64,000 bases of DNA from Nitrospirota bacterium (GCA_021789595.1 JAJYJJ010000001.1:1-64000); one strand, 5' to 3'; counted from the stretch's first letter, positions 50,095 through 60,019 are shown. A program made the numbers and translations. The notes: generated from the letters alone by a model not told the origin.

Positions 50095-50763
50095 ATGGCA
50101 GAGAACCTCTGGCCTGGGGACATTTTAGAGGCAAAGAAGATACAGGATGCCTTAAGTAAGAGAGTGAGGATTGTCCCCCTGAGAGAAACACCTGCACTTA
50201 TTGCAGCGGTTGATGCCTCTTTCCTTGATGGCAGGATTATAGCAGTTGCAGCCCTCTATAAATATCCAGAATTGAAATATATACGATATACCTTTTCTGT
50301 AAGAAAGGTGAGCTTCTCATATATCCCAGGACTTCTCGCCTTTAGAGAAGGCCCTGCCATCATCAGTGCGATTAAAAAATTAAAGAAAAGACCCGATGTG
50401 ATACTCTTTGATGGGCAAGGCATAGCACATCCAAAGGGAATTGGCATTGCATCACACATAGGTGTGATCTTAAATATCCCAACCATTGGGTGTGCAAAAT
50501 CAAGGCTTGTAGGGGAATTTGAGGAGCCTGATATGGAGAAGGGAAGCTGGGCATATCTGTATTACAGGGGTATGAGGGTTGGGGCAGTTCTAAGGACACG
50601 GAGCAATGTGAAGCCTGTCTTTGTTTCCCCTGGTCATATGATTGATATTGATTCATCCATTGAGATTGTGATGAAGTGTGTTTCGAAATACAGGATACCT
50701 GAGCCCCTCAGAAGGGCGGATTGGCTTTCAAAAAGGCAGAAAAAATTTGGAGTGTTGGAGTAA
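50095..50763 (+). CDS. nfi: Endonuclease V
   Basis: AAVDASFLDGRIIAVAALY; SYIPGLLAFREGPAI; DVILFDGQGIAHPKGIGIASHIG. Confidence 0.94.
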   Translation: MAENLWPGDILEAKKIQDALSKRVRIVPLRETPALIAAVDASFLDGRIIAVAALYKYPELKYIRYTFSVRKVSFSYIPGLLAFREGPAIISAIKKLKKRPDVILFDGQGIAHPKGIGIASHIGVILNIPTIGCAKSRLVGEFEEPDMEKGSWAYLYYRGMRVGAVLRTRSNVKPVFVSPGHMIDIDSSIEIVMKCVSKYRIPEPLRRADWLSKRQKKFGVLE

Positions 50764-50832
50764 TGGGGTGATGATTTTTAATATTCCGATATCCAACACT
50801 CCAATACTCCATCATTCCAATACTCCATCTCT
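50752..50832. repeat. Inverted/direct repeat cluster of (CC)AATACTCCAT-type units at the 3' end of nfi
   Basis: ggagtgttggagtaatgg ... ccaacactccaatactccatcattccaatactcc. Confidence 0.7.
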
Positions 50833-51177
50833 TTTCTTTCTGAGATACATCCATGCATTGAATCCACATAAAAGAATGGTGAATATAAGGATTAGGTAAT
50901 GGGGAATCTCAATATACACGACATCTTCTACATAGTGGATGATAAATGAGCCTGTATAGGTAAGGCCGGGGTTGTGTTTTGTCCTCAACCAGACCTCAAG
51001 GTAGGTGAGCGGGCAGAACCAATCAGATGTCTGAATGATAAATGCAAAGACAAGGCCTGAGATATGAAAGATCTTTACGGCCATGTTTCTCACTCCTAAA
51101 AATGCGCCGAATACCAGGAATATTATCCAGAGGAAATGTATAAAGACAACTACATCTGCAAGCACCTTGTAAATCAT
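50812..51177 (-). CDS. DUF2784 family membrane protein
   Basis: VLADVVVFIHFLWIIFLVFGAFLG...CPLTYLEVWLR. Confidence 0.85.
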   Translation of the reverse strand: MIYKVLADVVVFIHFLWIIFLVFGAFLGVRNMAVKIFHISGLVFAFIIQTSDWFCPLTYLEVWLRTKHNPGLTYTGSFIIHYVEDVVYIEIPHYLILIFTILLCGFNAWMYLRKKRDGVLE

Positions 51178-51208
51178 TCAATAGTTTTGCTCCGAAAATA
51201 ACCTTTCA

Positions 51209-51246
51209 AATCCCCCTTCACCCCCCTTTTCTAAAGGGGGGATTAC
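51209..51246. repeat. Palindromic repeat element, intergenic copy
   Basis: aaatcccccttcacccccctttt-ctaaaggggggatta. Confidence 0.8.
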
Positions 51247-51258
51247 TAATTTTCATCA

Positions 51259-54200
51259 TCATTCGCACCACTGCCTTGCATTCTGGAACAGCTTTAACCA
51301 CGGCGATGCCTTAAGGTCTTTCTTCATATCCTCTGGCATCCATGCCCACTGCCATTTCAGGAATGTCCTTTCTGGATGAGGCATCATGGCAAGGTGTCTG
51401 CCATCAGGTGAACATAATGCAGCAATCCCCAGAGGTGAACCATTAGGATTGAATGGATATTTTTCTGTGAATTCAGCATTGTCATCTACCCATCTGATCG
51501 GTGCAAGATTTTTCTCTATAACCTCATTCCGTATCTTTTCATCAGGGAAATGGGTAAGACCTTCACCATGTGCAACCCAGATGCCTAAAACAGACTCCTC
51601 CATGCCTTTCAGCATTACTGCAGGGCTTTTAAGAATCTTGACCATTGCGAATCTTGATTCAAACCGTCCTGATTTATTTTGAATGAATCTCGGCTGGAAT
51701 TTGTCAGGTATTCCCTGCCATGGAACCCAACCCAGCAGTGCCATTAACTGGCATCCATTGCATACGCCGAGGCTGAATGTATCAGGTCTATTGTAAAAAC
51801 GCTTGAACTCTTCATAGAGTGTTTTGTTGAATCTTATTGTTCCTGCCCATCCTTTGGCAGAATCAAGGACATCTGCATAACTGAAGCCTCCTACAAAGAC
51901 CACACCCTTAAACATGGAAAGGTCTATTCTTTCATTTTTCAGATCTGTCATTGTTACATCCCAGGGCTCAAATCCTGCAAGGTAGAAAGCTGATGTCATC
52001 TCCCTGTCACCGTTGCTGCCCTCCTCGCGGATTATTGCTACAGCAGGTTTTGCCTTCCCCTTTATGATGGCCTCTGGCGTCTGTTCTGGCGTAAATGATA
52101 AGTGATGTGAAGGCCCCTTCCTATCATAGATAGCCTTTTTTTCTTCAAGGACACATTCTGGATTTGCCTGAAGTATATCAATCTGATAGCTTGTCTCCTC
52201 CCATATTGCCCTCAGTTTCCTCATGTCCTCATCGACAATAGTTGGTAGTCCAGAGTCGTGAGGCAGGAGATTTATTTTGATTCTTTTCTCTGCTAAAGTA
52301 TTGCCAATTATTTTGTAAGCAACGGAGAAGTTTCTAAATACAGAGACAATGTCATTTTCTTTTTCTGGTAAATATTCAATGACCATCCCTAATTCTTCGG
52401 AAAAAAGCATTGCTATTGTTTCATTTTCTGACTTCTGACCTCCCTGGTCTCGCTCTGCGAGGTGGGGTGGGCTGACCTCCGACTTCTGACTTAAATATAT
52501 CTCTAATCCGCAGTTTCCTGAAAATGCCATCTCAAGTAATGTTATAATAAGCCCTCCGTCGCTCCTGTCGTGTCCTGACAGTATCAATCCGTTATCTATC
52601 AGATGCTGGATTGCATTGAAGGCATCTTTGAGCAATTGGGTGTTGTCTACATCAGGGGATTCATCTCCTATCTGTTTATAGCAGTGAGCAAGGGCAGAGC
52701 CTCCAAGCCTGTTTTTGCCATTGCCTAAATCTATGTAGATAAGCCTGCTTTTACCTGGCATTTTCAAGTCAGGTGTAACGACCTTTGTAATGTCAGGGCA
52801 TGTTGCATAGGCAGAGATAACAAGGGTTCCAGGGGATTTTACTGTCTCTATTTCCCCTGATGGATGTACAACCTTTGCTGCCATGGAAAGACTGTCCTTA
52901 CCTCCATCCACAGCAATACCAAGCTCTAACATAATATCCCTCATGGCAATCGCTGCATCATAAAGCCTTGCACCTTCGCCTAAAAGTTTTGGCGCCCACA
53001 TCCAGTTTGCTGAACATTTTATATCTCTCAAAGAGCTTATCTTTGCCCATGCAATATTTGTCAATGCCTCACCAATGCTCATCCTTGCCATTGCCGATGG
53101 GTTGATGAGCCCCTTGATGGACTGTTCGCCAATGGATATGGCTGCACCTGTTATACCAAAATGGCTCTGGGCGATAACCGCTGCATCAGAGACCGTAAGC
53201 TGAAGTGCTCCGGCACACTGCTGTCTTGCTATCAGGCCTGTGACAGACCTGTCCACCTTGTTCGTGAGAAACCTCTTGGAGCCCACTGAAATAAGCCTTA
53301 ATATCCTGTCGAGGGCATCCATAACAGTCAAATTATCTGGCAGATGAAGAGGCTGTATGCAGGAAGGGATGCGCTCCAGATGAAAGGTCTTTTGAGGCAT
53401 GTCGCCTAATATTTTTTCAAGAGGAAGATTTACAGGGATAAGTTCAGAGTTCGGTATTGGGGGTTCGGAGTTTTTTTCTGGCTTCTGGCTTCTGGCTTCT
53501 GACTTCTGACTATCATAGAGCACAATATAGCCGTCCCCTGTTATTTCCCCTATGACTGCAACAGGAATCTTTTCCCTTTCGCATAGCCCTTTAAACATCT
53601 CAATTTTACTGGAATGTATTAGAAACGCATCCTGTTCCTGATATTCCGCACCCCATATTTCAAGCACAGAAAGGGTATTGTCGCCAAGTATGATCTTCCT
53701 TATGTCTATCCTTGCTCCTGCTGGATAGATAATCTCCTTGACCACATTACAGTTTCCGCCTGCCCCCTGGTCGTGGATGCTTACGATTGGATTTTCATAG
53801 CCAAGCTCAACACACGACCTTATAACCCTGTTCAGTTTCTGCTCCATCTCTGCATCGCCGCGCTGAACAGCATTGAAATCCAACTCCTCGATATTTTCCC
53901 CTGATATCATGCTTGATGCTGCACCGCCTCCCATCCCAATTCGATATGCAGGGCCTCCTACCTTTAGGACTGCCATGCCCTTTTCAGCCATTCCTTTATC
54001 TGTATGCGCTGCATCTATCTGTCCAACGCCGCCTGTGAACATTATGGGCTTTATCCACTCTCTGCGCTCACCATCAGGGAGTCTTAATCCAAAGGATCTT
54101 GTAAAGCCCTGTATTACAGGCTCTCCGAACTTATTCCCATAATCTGAGGCACCGTTGCTCGCCTCTATCTCTATCTGCAGGGGAGATGCAAGATTCCTGG

Positions 54201-55389
54201 GATAGATTAACAGGTTGTCTTCCCATGGAAGCGGATAATTGGGGATAAGGAGATTGCCTACACAGTAAGCTGCAGTCCCTGCAACAACCAGGCTTCCCTT
54301 TCCTGTGGCATGTACATCCCTTATTCTTCCGCCTGTGCCTGTTTCTGCTCCAGGGAATGGAGCAACGCCTGTTGGAAAGTTGTGGGTCTCGGCAGTAAAG
54401 ATTATATGGTATGTCGCTTCTTTTTCTTTAAAAGGAGAGGATTTTTTTGGGTCCTCAGGTATTAGTGTGTGAATCTTGTAACCCCTGATGGCGCTGGAGT
54501 TGTCTTTAAAGGCAATGACACTGTTGTTGGGATTCCTCCTGTAGGGCTCCTTTACAATCTGCATCAGATTCTCTGTAATCTCTTTTCCATCAATTATAAG
54601 TCTGCCTCTGAAAAACCAGTGTCGGGAATGTTCGCTGTTAGACTGGCTTAGATCAAAGCATTCCACATTTGTAGAATTTCTCCTGAGATCATTGGCAAAA
54701 AGATTATAGTAGTAATCAATATCCCAGTCATCAAGCCCCAGTCCCATCTCCTGGTTAATCCTTATAAGGGCAGATCTGCCTTCTTCCAAAAGAGGAATGG
54801 TTTTAACAGGCTCTGGTTTTATTCCTGACTCAAAGGTCTGTAGCGGCTCTGTATATGGACATTCCGTCATACGGTCGTGTACAAGTTCCAGAAAGGCAGA
54901 AGTTAAGAAGTTGAGATGTTGAGAAGTTGAGATGTTCTTATCCTCTGAACTTCTTATCTTCTTATCTTCTATAATTAACTTATAAAGTCTTGAACGCTCT
55001 ATACGCCTTATCTTTGTCAATCCACATGCATGGCATATGGAGACTGCATTTGTTGACCATGCAGTGGTGAAATTCATCCTGGGACCTACCTCGATCGCTC
55101 CCCACTGCCCTTCCTTATTAAGGGGGGGATGGGTGGGTAAAGACTGGAGGCTGAAGGAACTTTTATCAGAAAGATTTTCTGGTTGAAAGGTTTCGGCTAA
55201 AAGCCATGTTAATGTTTTGAACTCTGTGTCTGTAAGAGGCTCTGATGCATCTATATTAAAGCAGAACTCTGTCTCGATGTCCACAATGTCTGAATCTATA
55301 TTTTCCCTGACTGTTTTTAGGAGCACATTTTTTTTATATAAAGAAAGGGCAGGGGTGCGATAAATATGTAAGAGCTCGTTTTGTGGCAT
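51259..55389 (-). CDS. purL: Phosphoribosylformylglycinamidine synthase (fused PurL-PurQ), with several repeat-derived inserts
   Basis: FDLSQSNSEHSRHWFFRG; ETHNFPTGVAPFPGAETGTGGRIRDVHATG; SLGVCNGCQLMALLGW. Confidence 0.96.
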   Translation of the reverse strand: MPQNELLHIYRTPALSLYKKNVLLKTVRENIDSDIVDIETEFCFNIDASEPLTDTEFKTLTWLLAETFQPENLSDKSSFSLQSLPTHPPLNKEGQWGAIEVGPRMNFTTAWSTNAVSICHACGLTKIRRIERSRLYKLIIEDKKIRSSEDKNISTSQHLNFLTSAFLELVHDRMTECPYTEPLQTFESGIKPEPVKTIPLLEEGRSALIRINQEMGLGLDDWDIDYYYNLFANDLRRNSTNVECFDLSQSNSEHSRHWFFRGRLIIDGKEITENLMQIVKEPYRRNPNNSVIAFKDNSSAIRGYKIHTLIPEDPKKSSPFKEKEATYHIIFTAETHNFPTGVAPFPGAETGTGGRIRDVHATGKGSLVVAGTAAYCVGNLLIPNYPLPWEDNLLIYPRNLASPLQIEIEASNGASDYGNKFGEPVIQGFTRSFGLRLPDGERREWIKPIMFTGGVGQIDAAHTDKGMAEKGMAVLKVGGPAYRIGMGGGAASSMISGENIEELDFNAVQRGDAEMEQKLNRVIRSCVELGYENPIVSIHDQGAGGNCNVVKEIIYPAGARIDIRKIILGDNTLSVLEIWGAEYQEQDAFLIHSSKIEMFKGLCEREKIPVAVIGEITGDGYIVLYDSQKSEARSQKPEKNSEPPIPNSELIPVNLPLEKILGDMPQKTFHLERIPSCIQPLHLPDNLTVMDALDRILRLISVGSKRFLTNKVDRSVTGLIARQQCAGALQLTVSDAAVIAQSHFGITGAAISIGEQSIKGLINPSAMARMSIGEALTNIAWAKISSLRDIKCSANWMWAPKLLGEGARLYDAAIAMRDIMLELGIAVDGGKDSLSMAAKVVHPSGEIETVKSPGTLVISAYATCPDITKVVTPDLKMPGKSRLIYIDLGNGKNRLGGSALAHCYKQIGDESPDVDNTQLLKDAFNAIQHLIDNGLILSGHDRSDGGLIITLLEMAFSGNCGLEIYLSQKSEVSPPHLAERDQGGQKSENETIAMLFSEELGMVIEYLPEKENDIVSVFRNFSVAYKIIGNTLAEKRIKINLLPHDSGLPTIVDEDMRKLRAIWEETSYQIDILQANPECVLEEKKAIYDRKGPSHHLSFTPEQTPEAIIKGKAKPAVAIIREEGSNGDREMTSAFYLAGFEPWDVTMTDLKNERIDLSMFKGVVFVGGFSYADVLDSAKGWAGTIRFNKTLYEEFKRFYNRPDTFSLGVCNGCQLMALLGWVPWQGIPDKFQPRFIQNKSGRFESRFAMVKILKSPAVMLKGMEESVLGIWVAHGEGLTHFPDEKIRNEVIEKNLAPIRWVDDNAEFTEKYPFNPNGSPLGIAALCSPDGRHLAMMPHPERTFLKWQWAWMPEDMKKDLKASPWLKLFQNARQWCE

Positions 55390-55519
55390 GTTGGTTTTCT
55401 CCTATATTATTATTTTTAATAATATTAACATAGAGGTATTATGATATGGTATTTTAATACAACAGGTAGAGTTATTCATCTTCCCCTTCGTGTAATTTTT
55501 GATGAGGCAATTCGCAAAG

Positions 55520-55549
55520 TTGACAAAGGAAAGATATTAACTTTATAAT
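55520..55549 (+). promoter_or_regulatory. Consensus sigma70 promoter for initiator tRNA
   Basis: TTGACA-N18-TATAAT, 7 nt before the tRNA 5' end. Confidence 0.85.
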
Positions 55550-55556
55550 ACTAAAC

Positions 55557-55633
<77 letters not shown>

Positions 55634-55871
55634 GAAATAATCTTTAAAATTCAATAGGTTAGGGCTTTCAGGCAATAGTTGCTGGAAGTCTTAACTGTCT
55701 CAACAGGACTAACAGGACAGTTGCAGGACAAAGGTGTAAAGCATCTCATCTCTAAAGGTCACAGTTGGCCTATCCCAGACCAGAAAATAAATTGCACAAT
55801 TTCTTATAGAAATAATTTCTGGAATCGAATAATATATAGTCAGTTTGAACCTTTGATATAAGGAAAGGAAA

Positions 55872-56783
55872 ATGAGGGTCAAACTCACTTTAACGCCTGT
55901 CAGTAAGGATGTTGTCCAGCCCGTAAGCTACAACTATTTCCTCACGAGCCTGATCTACAGATTCATCAGCAATTCATCACAGGACTATTCCCGTTTCTTG
56001 CATGATGAAGGGTACAGACTTGGAGAAAGCAAAAAGGGTTTCAAGCTCTTTACGTATTCAATGCTTCACGGAGAGGAAGTCAGGGTCAATGGTAATACAA
56101 TAAGATTTGGAGAGGGACGTGTCACCTGGCAGATATCATCGCCTGTCGATGCCTTTTTACAGCATTTGATTGACGGGGTCTTTTCGGAAGGGCAGGGGAT
56201 AAGAATTGGGACGGAGGGGGACGAAGTCATGTTTCTCATAGAGCGGGTTGAAACACTTCCAAGGCCGGAATTTAAGGGGATGATGAGGTTTACCTGCCTT
56301 TCTCCGATAACAGTGAGCAGGGTATCTGGTATCCCGACTTTGGAAAAGAGGGGGCGAGAGTCCCATATCCCCACTTTAGAAAAGGGGGGTGAGGGGGGAT
56401 TTGATGAAATATCAGATGATGTCCATCTCCATTGCCATTATCTCCGCCCCTGGGAAGATGGTTTTTCAGAAGCGATCAAGAGCAACCTCGTCAAGAAATA
56501 CAAACTCGTCACAGGAAATGAGCTTGCAGATGCCGACTTCAGAATAAAGATTGATACCGAATACATGAACAAAAAAAACGGGAAAGTCACAAAGAACATA
56601 AATTTTAAGGGAACCAATATCATCGGCTTCATGGCGCCATTTGAGGTGACAGGCAGCCCTGAACTGATCGAAATAGGGTACGAAGCAGGATTTGGGGAGA
56701 AAGGGAGTATGGGGTTCGGGATGGTGAAGGAAGTAATGGAGAAGGCTCCCGGTTTCATCTATAATGGTGAGGGTAGCGAGTAA
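55872..56783 (+). CDS. cas6: CRISPR-associated endoribonuclease Cas6
   Basis: RAMP protein with C-terminal GYEAGFGEKGSMGFGMVKEV; palindromic repeat inserts in the middle. Confidence 0.9.
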   Translation: MRVKLTLTPVSKDVVQPVSYNYFLTSLIYRFISNSSQDYSRFLHDEGYRLGESKKGFKLFTYSMLHGEEVRVNGNTIRFGEGRVTWQISSPVDAFLQHLIDGVFSEGQGIRIGTEGDEVMFLIERVETLPRPEFKGMMRFTCLSPITVSRVSGIPTLEKRGRESHIPTLEKGGEGGFDEISDDVHLHCHYLRPWEDGFSEAIKSNLVKKYKLVTGNELADADFRIKIDTEYMNKKNGKVTKNINFKGTNIIGFMAPFEVTGSPELIEIGYEAGFGEKGSMGFGMVKEVMEKAPGFIYNGEGSE

Positions 56784-56870
56784 GGGAAAATTTACACAAA
56801 AGGCAATATATAAGATATTTTGCAACCAGATGTCTGTTAAAATAGAAAGGTAGCTATAAGGAAAGTACAG

Positions 56871-57149
56871 ATGAAAACTGTTGTTGATAAAAGATTATTC
56901 TGGTTTCTGAAAGAGGATACTGAGCTTGACCTCTCTAATAAAACCCATCTGGATATGTATCTCCAGCAGACCCTTTCAAGAGGAAAAGCTTCAGATGTCA
57001 AAGGACTTTTAAAAAAGGTCAGCGCGCAAGATTTTATTGACTCCTTTAACCGTATAAAGAACTTCTTGGAAAAAGAAGTGAGAAGCTTCTGGGAGGAAAC
57101 CATTGGAGATATTAACAAATCTCCAGAAAAAGATAATAACCCTCTATAG
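56871..57149 (+). CDS. Small protein, likely antitoxin-like partner of an AbiEii-type nucleotidyltransferase
   Basis: MKTVVDKRLFWFLKEDTELDLSNKTHLDMYLQQTLSRGKASDVKGLLKK; overlaps the AbiEii remnant. Confidence 0.5.
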   Translation: MKTVVDKRLFWFLKEDTELDLSNKTHLDMYLQQTLSRGKASDVKGLLKKVSAQDFIDSFNRIKNFLEKEVRSFWEETIGDINKSPEKDNNPL

Positions 57150-57453
57150 TGAACTGTCTGATAGAGAAGCCTTTTACCTTACAGGTGGGACAAGGGCTGC
57201 ATTAAGGGATTTTATAGATGTTTATTTTCTTGCAAAGGAGCGATTCACTAAAAATGAGCTCATTGAAAAAGCTGGTTTAAAAGACCCAGGCTTTGACCTT
57301 TACTGGCTCGGGGTGGCGATGGAGAGGATTAATGACTTCTCAGATAACTCGCCAGATTTGCATCTTCTCATGCGACAATGCACAATGGGCGAGCTAAAAG
57401 AGTTCTTTAAGTTATGGAGAAAAGAAATTGCAAAAGAGATTACAGAGAGGTAA
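57103..57453 (+). pseudogene. AbiEii-type nucleotidyltransferase with internal in-frame deletion of the catalytic core
   Basis: MEILTNLQKKIITLYSELSDREAFYLTGGT | RAALRDFIDVYFLAKERFTKNELIEKA; GGT motif joined directly to the C-terminal part. Confidence 0.7.
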
Positions 57454-57496
57454 AAGCCCTCTCTACCCTTGCGGGAGAGGGTTGGGGTGAGGGGGG
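57454..57496. repeat. Palindromic repeat (CCCTCTCTACCCTTGCGGGAGAGGGTTGGGGTGAGGGGGG)
   Basis: ccctctctaccc-ttgc-gggagagggttggggtgagggggg. Confidence 0.75.
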
Positions 57497-57546
57497 AATT
57501 ATTCTGTATTCTGACTCCTGACTTCTAAAGTTTTTATGGAGGTCTT

Positions 57547-57615
57547 ATGCCATTATTTAATTGGACAGGGAATCCGTGGGTGGATGCGGGGAGGTTGATT
57601 GAAAGAGTTGTTTGA
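57547..57615 (+). pseudogene. 22-codon ORF resembling the N-terminus of a Cas8/Cst1-type protein
   Basis: MPLFNWTGNPWVDAGRLIERVV*; FxWTGNPxVDAG is typical of some type I large-subunit N-termini. Confidence 0.5.
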
Positions 57616-60019
57616 CCTACTAACTGGAAGCAAAGGACTCATGCCATATCCTTACCAAGAGACTGTATCTCGTCATCTGTTTGATGGAAATAATGTTTTC
57701 CTGTGTGCTCCAACTGGTGCAGGAAAAACATGGGCTGCTTTATTGCCATTTCTTTGGTCTAAGAAACAAGGAGTTTGTTTTGCTGACAGATTAATATATG
57801 TCTTGCCGCTCAGGACTTTGGCGACGACTCTTTATGCTGAAACCGTGCTATCTTGCAACAGGGCATTTAAAGTAAGGAATCTATCAGATGAACGCAGCAA
57901 TACTGATGATGAAATTATAATTACCATTCAGACAGGTGAACAAAAAAACGACCCATTTTTTGAAGGAGACATTGTTTTTACAACCGTTGACCAGTGTCTT
58001 TCGTCTTATCTAAATTGTCCCGTTTCCCTGCCGCAGAGGGTTGGAAATATTAATGCAGGGGCATTGCTTGGAAGCATTGTTGTGTTTGATGAGTTTCATC
58101 TCCTTGAGCCAGGCAAGTCAATGGATACTGCCATTGAAATGCTTGAAAGACTCAAATCCTTTTCCCGATTCATTATAATGACAGCAACACTTGCAAAAAA
58201 GAGCTTGGAGTCTTTAGAGGAAATACTAAGTGGCGAAATAATTCAACTATCTCAAGATGAGGTTTTGGGTTTATCGTCCCACAAGGAGAAAAAGCGCACA
58301 TATCGTTGGTTAAACAGGCCGCTTATGGCTAATGATGTCCTTGAACACCACAAAGGCAAACGCTCTATTGTCATTCTTAACACTGTTACAAGGGCGCAGA
58401 AGGTTTACGCTGAATTAACGAAACGATTAAAAGACAGCAACATCAAGCTCCTCTTGCTTCACAGCAGGTTTTATTCTGAGGATAGAAAGAAGACGGAAGA
58501 TGCTCTTAAGGATTGGTTTGGAAAGGAAGCTAGCAAAACAGATGTAATCCTTATAACTACACAGGTAGTTGAGGCAGGAATAGATATTTCTGCGGATAAT
58601 CTGCACACAGAGCTTGCTCCCATGAACAGTATTGTCCAGCGTGCAGGACGCTGTGCGAGATATGAAGACGAGCGTGGCGTGGGGACAGTCTGGATTTATG
58701 AATTAGAAACAAATGAAAAAGGGTTGCCAAATCTAGGGCCTTATCGGGATAATAATCAGAGGAAGTTGCTTGCAGACACGAAGTCATTTTTGGAACAGTT
58801 ACCAACAGATGGCACAATCCTTGACTTCATGGCTGAGATTAAAATGATTGATAAAGTGCATTCAAACCATGAGGCAAAATACTTGAATGCGTACCAACGA
58901 AATCAAAACATCTTGAGAAGCATGATTCACGAAGCTATGGAGGGTAGAAATGAGGTAGCTGTAAGGGAGTTGATTCGTGATGTGGCATCGGTAAATGTAA
59001 TTATCTGCAATGACCCTTATGCTTTAAAGTTTGATAAAGACAAATGGCCGAGGATGTTGTCAGTTCCTCGCTCAAGTCTTTATAATCTTTCTCCATTTTT
59101 TGAGGAAAGCCGTGACTTTGGGGAAACGGTTGCATGGTATCCGATTGAAAATGCCAATATTATAGATGAAACAGAAATATCCTTTGGGTGGGAACCGATT
59201 ACCTCAAAAGACCAAATAAAAAATGCTTCATGGCTTGTTGTAATAAATCCAGAGTTTGCTTCTTATTCTTCTGAGCTTGGCTTACAAATTGGTATAAAAG
59301 GGGGTTATGAAGAACCGAAATATTTTGACAGGCCGCTTATATCTCGCTACAAAATATGTTACGAATCTTACAGCGAACATATTCAAGAGGTAATTTCGGT
59401 ATGCCAGACAATGAACCCTTTTTATAGGAATGCAACAGCACAACTGGCCAAACAATATAAAATGTCAGTCACCCAATTGGAGACATTAGCTGAAACCTGT
59501 TGCGCCCTTCATGATGTGGGAAAACTATCTGTAAAGTGGCAGGAGGCTGTAAGGAAGTGGCAGCAATACAAGAACCCTCAAAAGTTGAGTGAAGAACCGC
59601 TCGCACATTCAGATTATAACCCTGAAATGGATTTTGAAAATAAGAAAAAGTTTCCAAAACAGCCTCCTCACGCTTCAGAGGGCGCCTATGCAGTGGCTAG
59701 ATGGCTGAAAGGGCATTTTGGGAATAGCGCAATCGCTATTTGGACAGCCATTGCAAGACACCATGGAGCATTTACAGAATCCATTGAAGAGTTCAGGCTT
59801 ATTGATAAGTCGGAGAAATGGGTTAGCAAAACATTACCATCTTTAACAAATATTACATTGGCTGACAGTCCTGATAGGATTAGTCAGGGCAACTTTAAAG
59901 ATGACTTATTGAGTTTTAGCAAAAACAGCGAAGATGTTGGGCTGTGGCCTCTTTATGTATTTCTTGCAAGAAGGCTGAGGCTGGCAGACCAGAGGAGTCA
60001 GAAAGGAGGGAGAGAATGA
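57599..60019 (+). CDS. cas3: Cas3 helicase-nuclease with helicase first and HD domain C-terminal
   Basis: CAPTGAGKTWAALLPFLW; VVFDEFHLLEP; MTATL; VEAGIDIS; C-terminal CCALHDVGKLSVKWQ and AIARHHGAF; TTG start after GGGAGG. Confidence 0.93.
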   Translation: MKELFDLLTGSKGLMPYPYQETVSRHLFDGNNVFLCAPTGAGKTWAALLPFLWSKKQGVCFADRLIYVLPLRTLATTLYAETVLSCNRAFKVRNLSDERSNTDDEIIITIQTGEQKNDPFFEGDIVFTTVDQCLSSYLNCPVSLPQRVGNINAGALLGSIVVFDEFHLLEPGKSMDTAIEMLERLKSFSRFIIMTATLAKKSLESLEEILSGEIIQLSQDEVLGLSSHKEKKRTYRWLNRPLMANDVLEHHKGKRSIVILNTVTRAQKVYAELTKRLKDSNIKLLLLHSRFYSEDRKKTEDALKDWFGKEASKTDVILITTQVVEAGIDISADNLHTELAPMNSIVQRAGRCARYEDERGVGTVWIYELETNEKGLPNLGPYRDNNQRKLLADTKSFLEQLPTDGTILDFMAEIKMIDKVHSNHEAKYLNAYQRNQNILRSMIHEAMEGRNEVAVRELIRDVASVNVIICNDPYALKFDKDKWPRMLSVPRSSLYNLSPFFEESRDFGETVAWYPIENANIIDETEISFGWEPITSKDQIKNASWLVVINPEFASYSSELGLQIGIKGGYEEPKYFDRPLISRYKICYESYSEHIQEVISVCQTMNPFYRNATAQLAKQYKMSVTQLETLAETCCALHDVGKLSVKWQEAVRKWQQYKNPQKLSEEPLAHSDYNPEMDFENKKKFPKQPPHASEGAYAVARWLKGHFGNSAIAIWTAIARHHGAFTESIEEFRLIDKSEKWVSKTLPSLTNITLADSPDRISQGNFKDDLLSFSKNSEDVGLWPLYVFLARRLRLADQRSQKGGRE

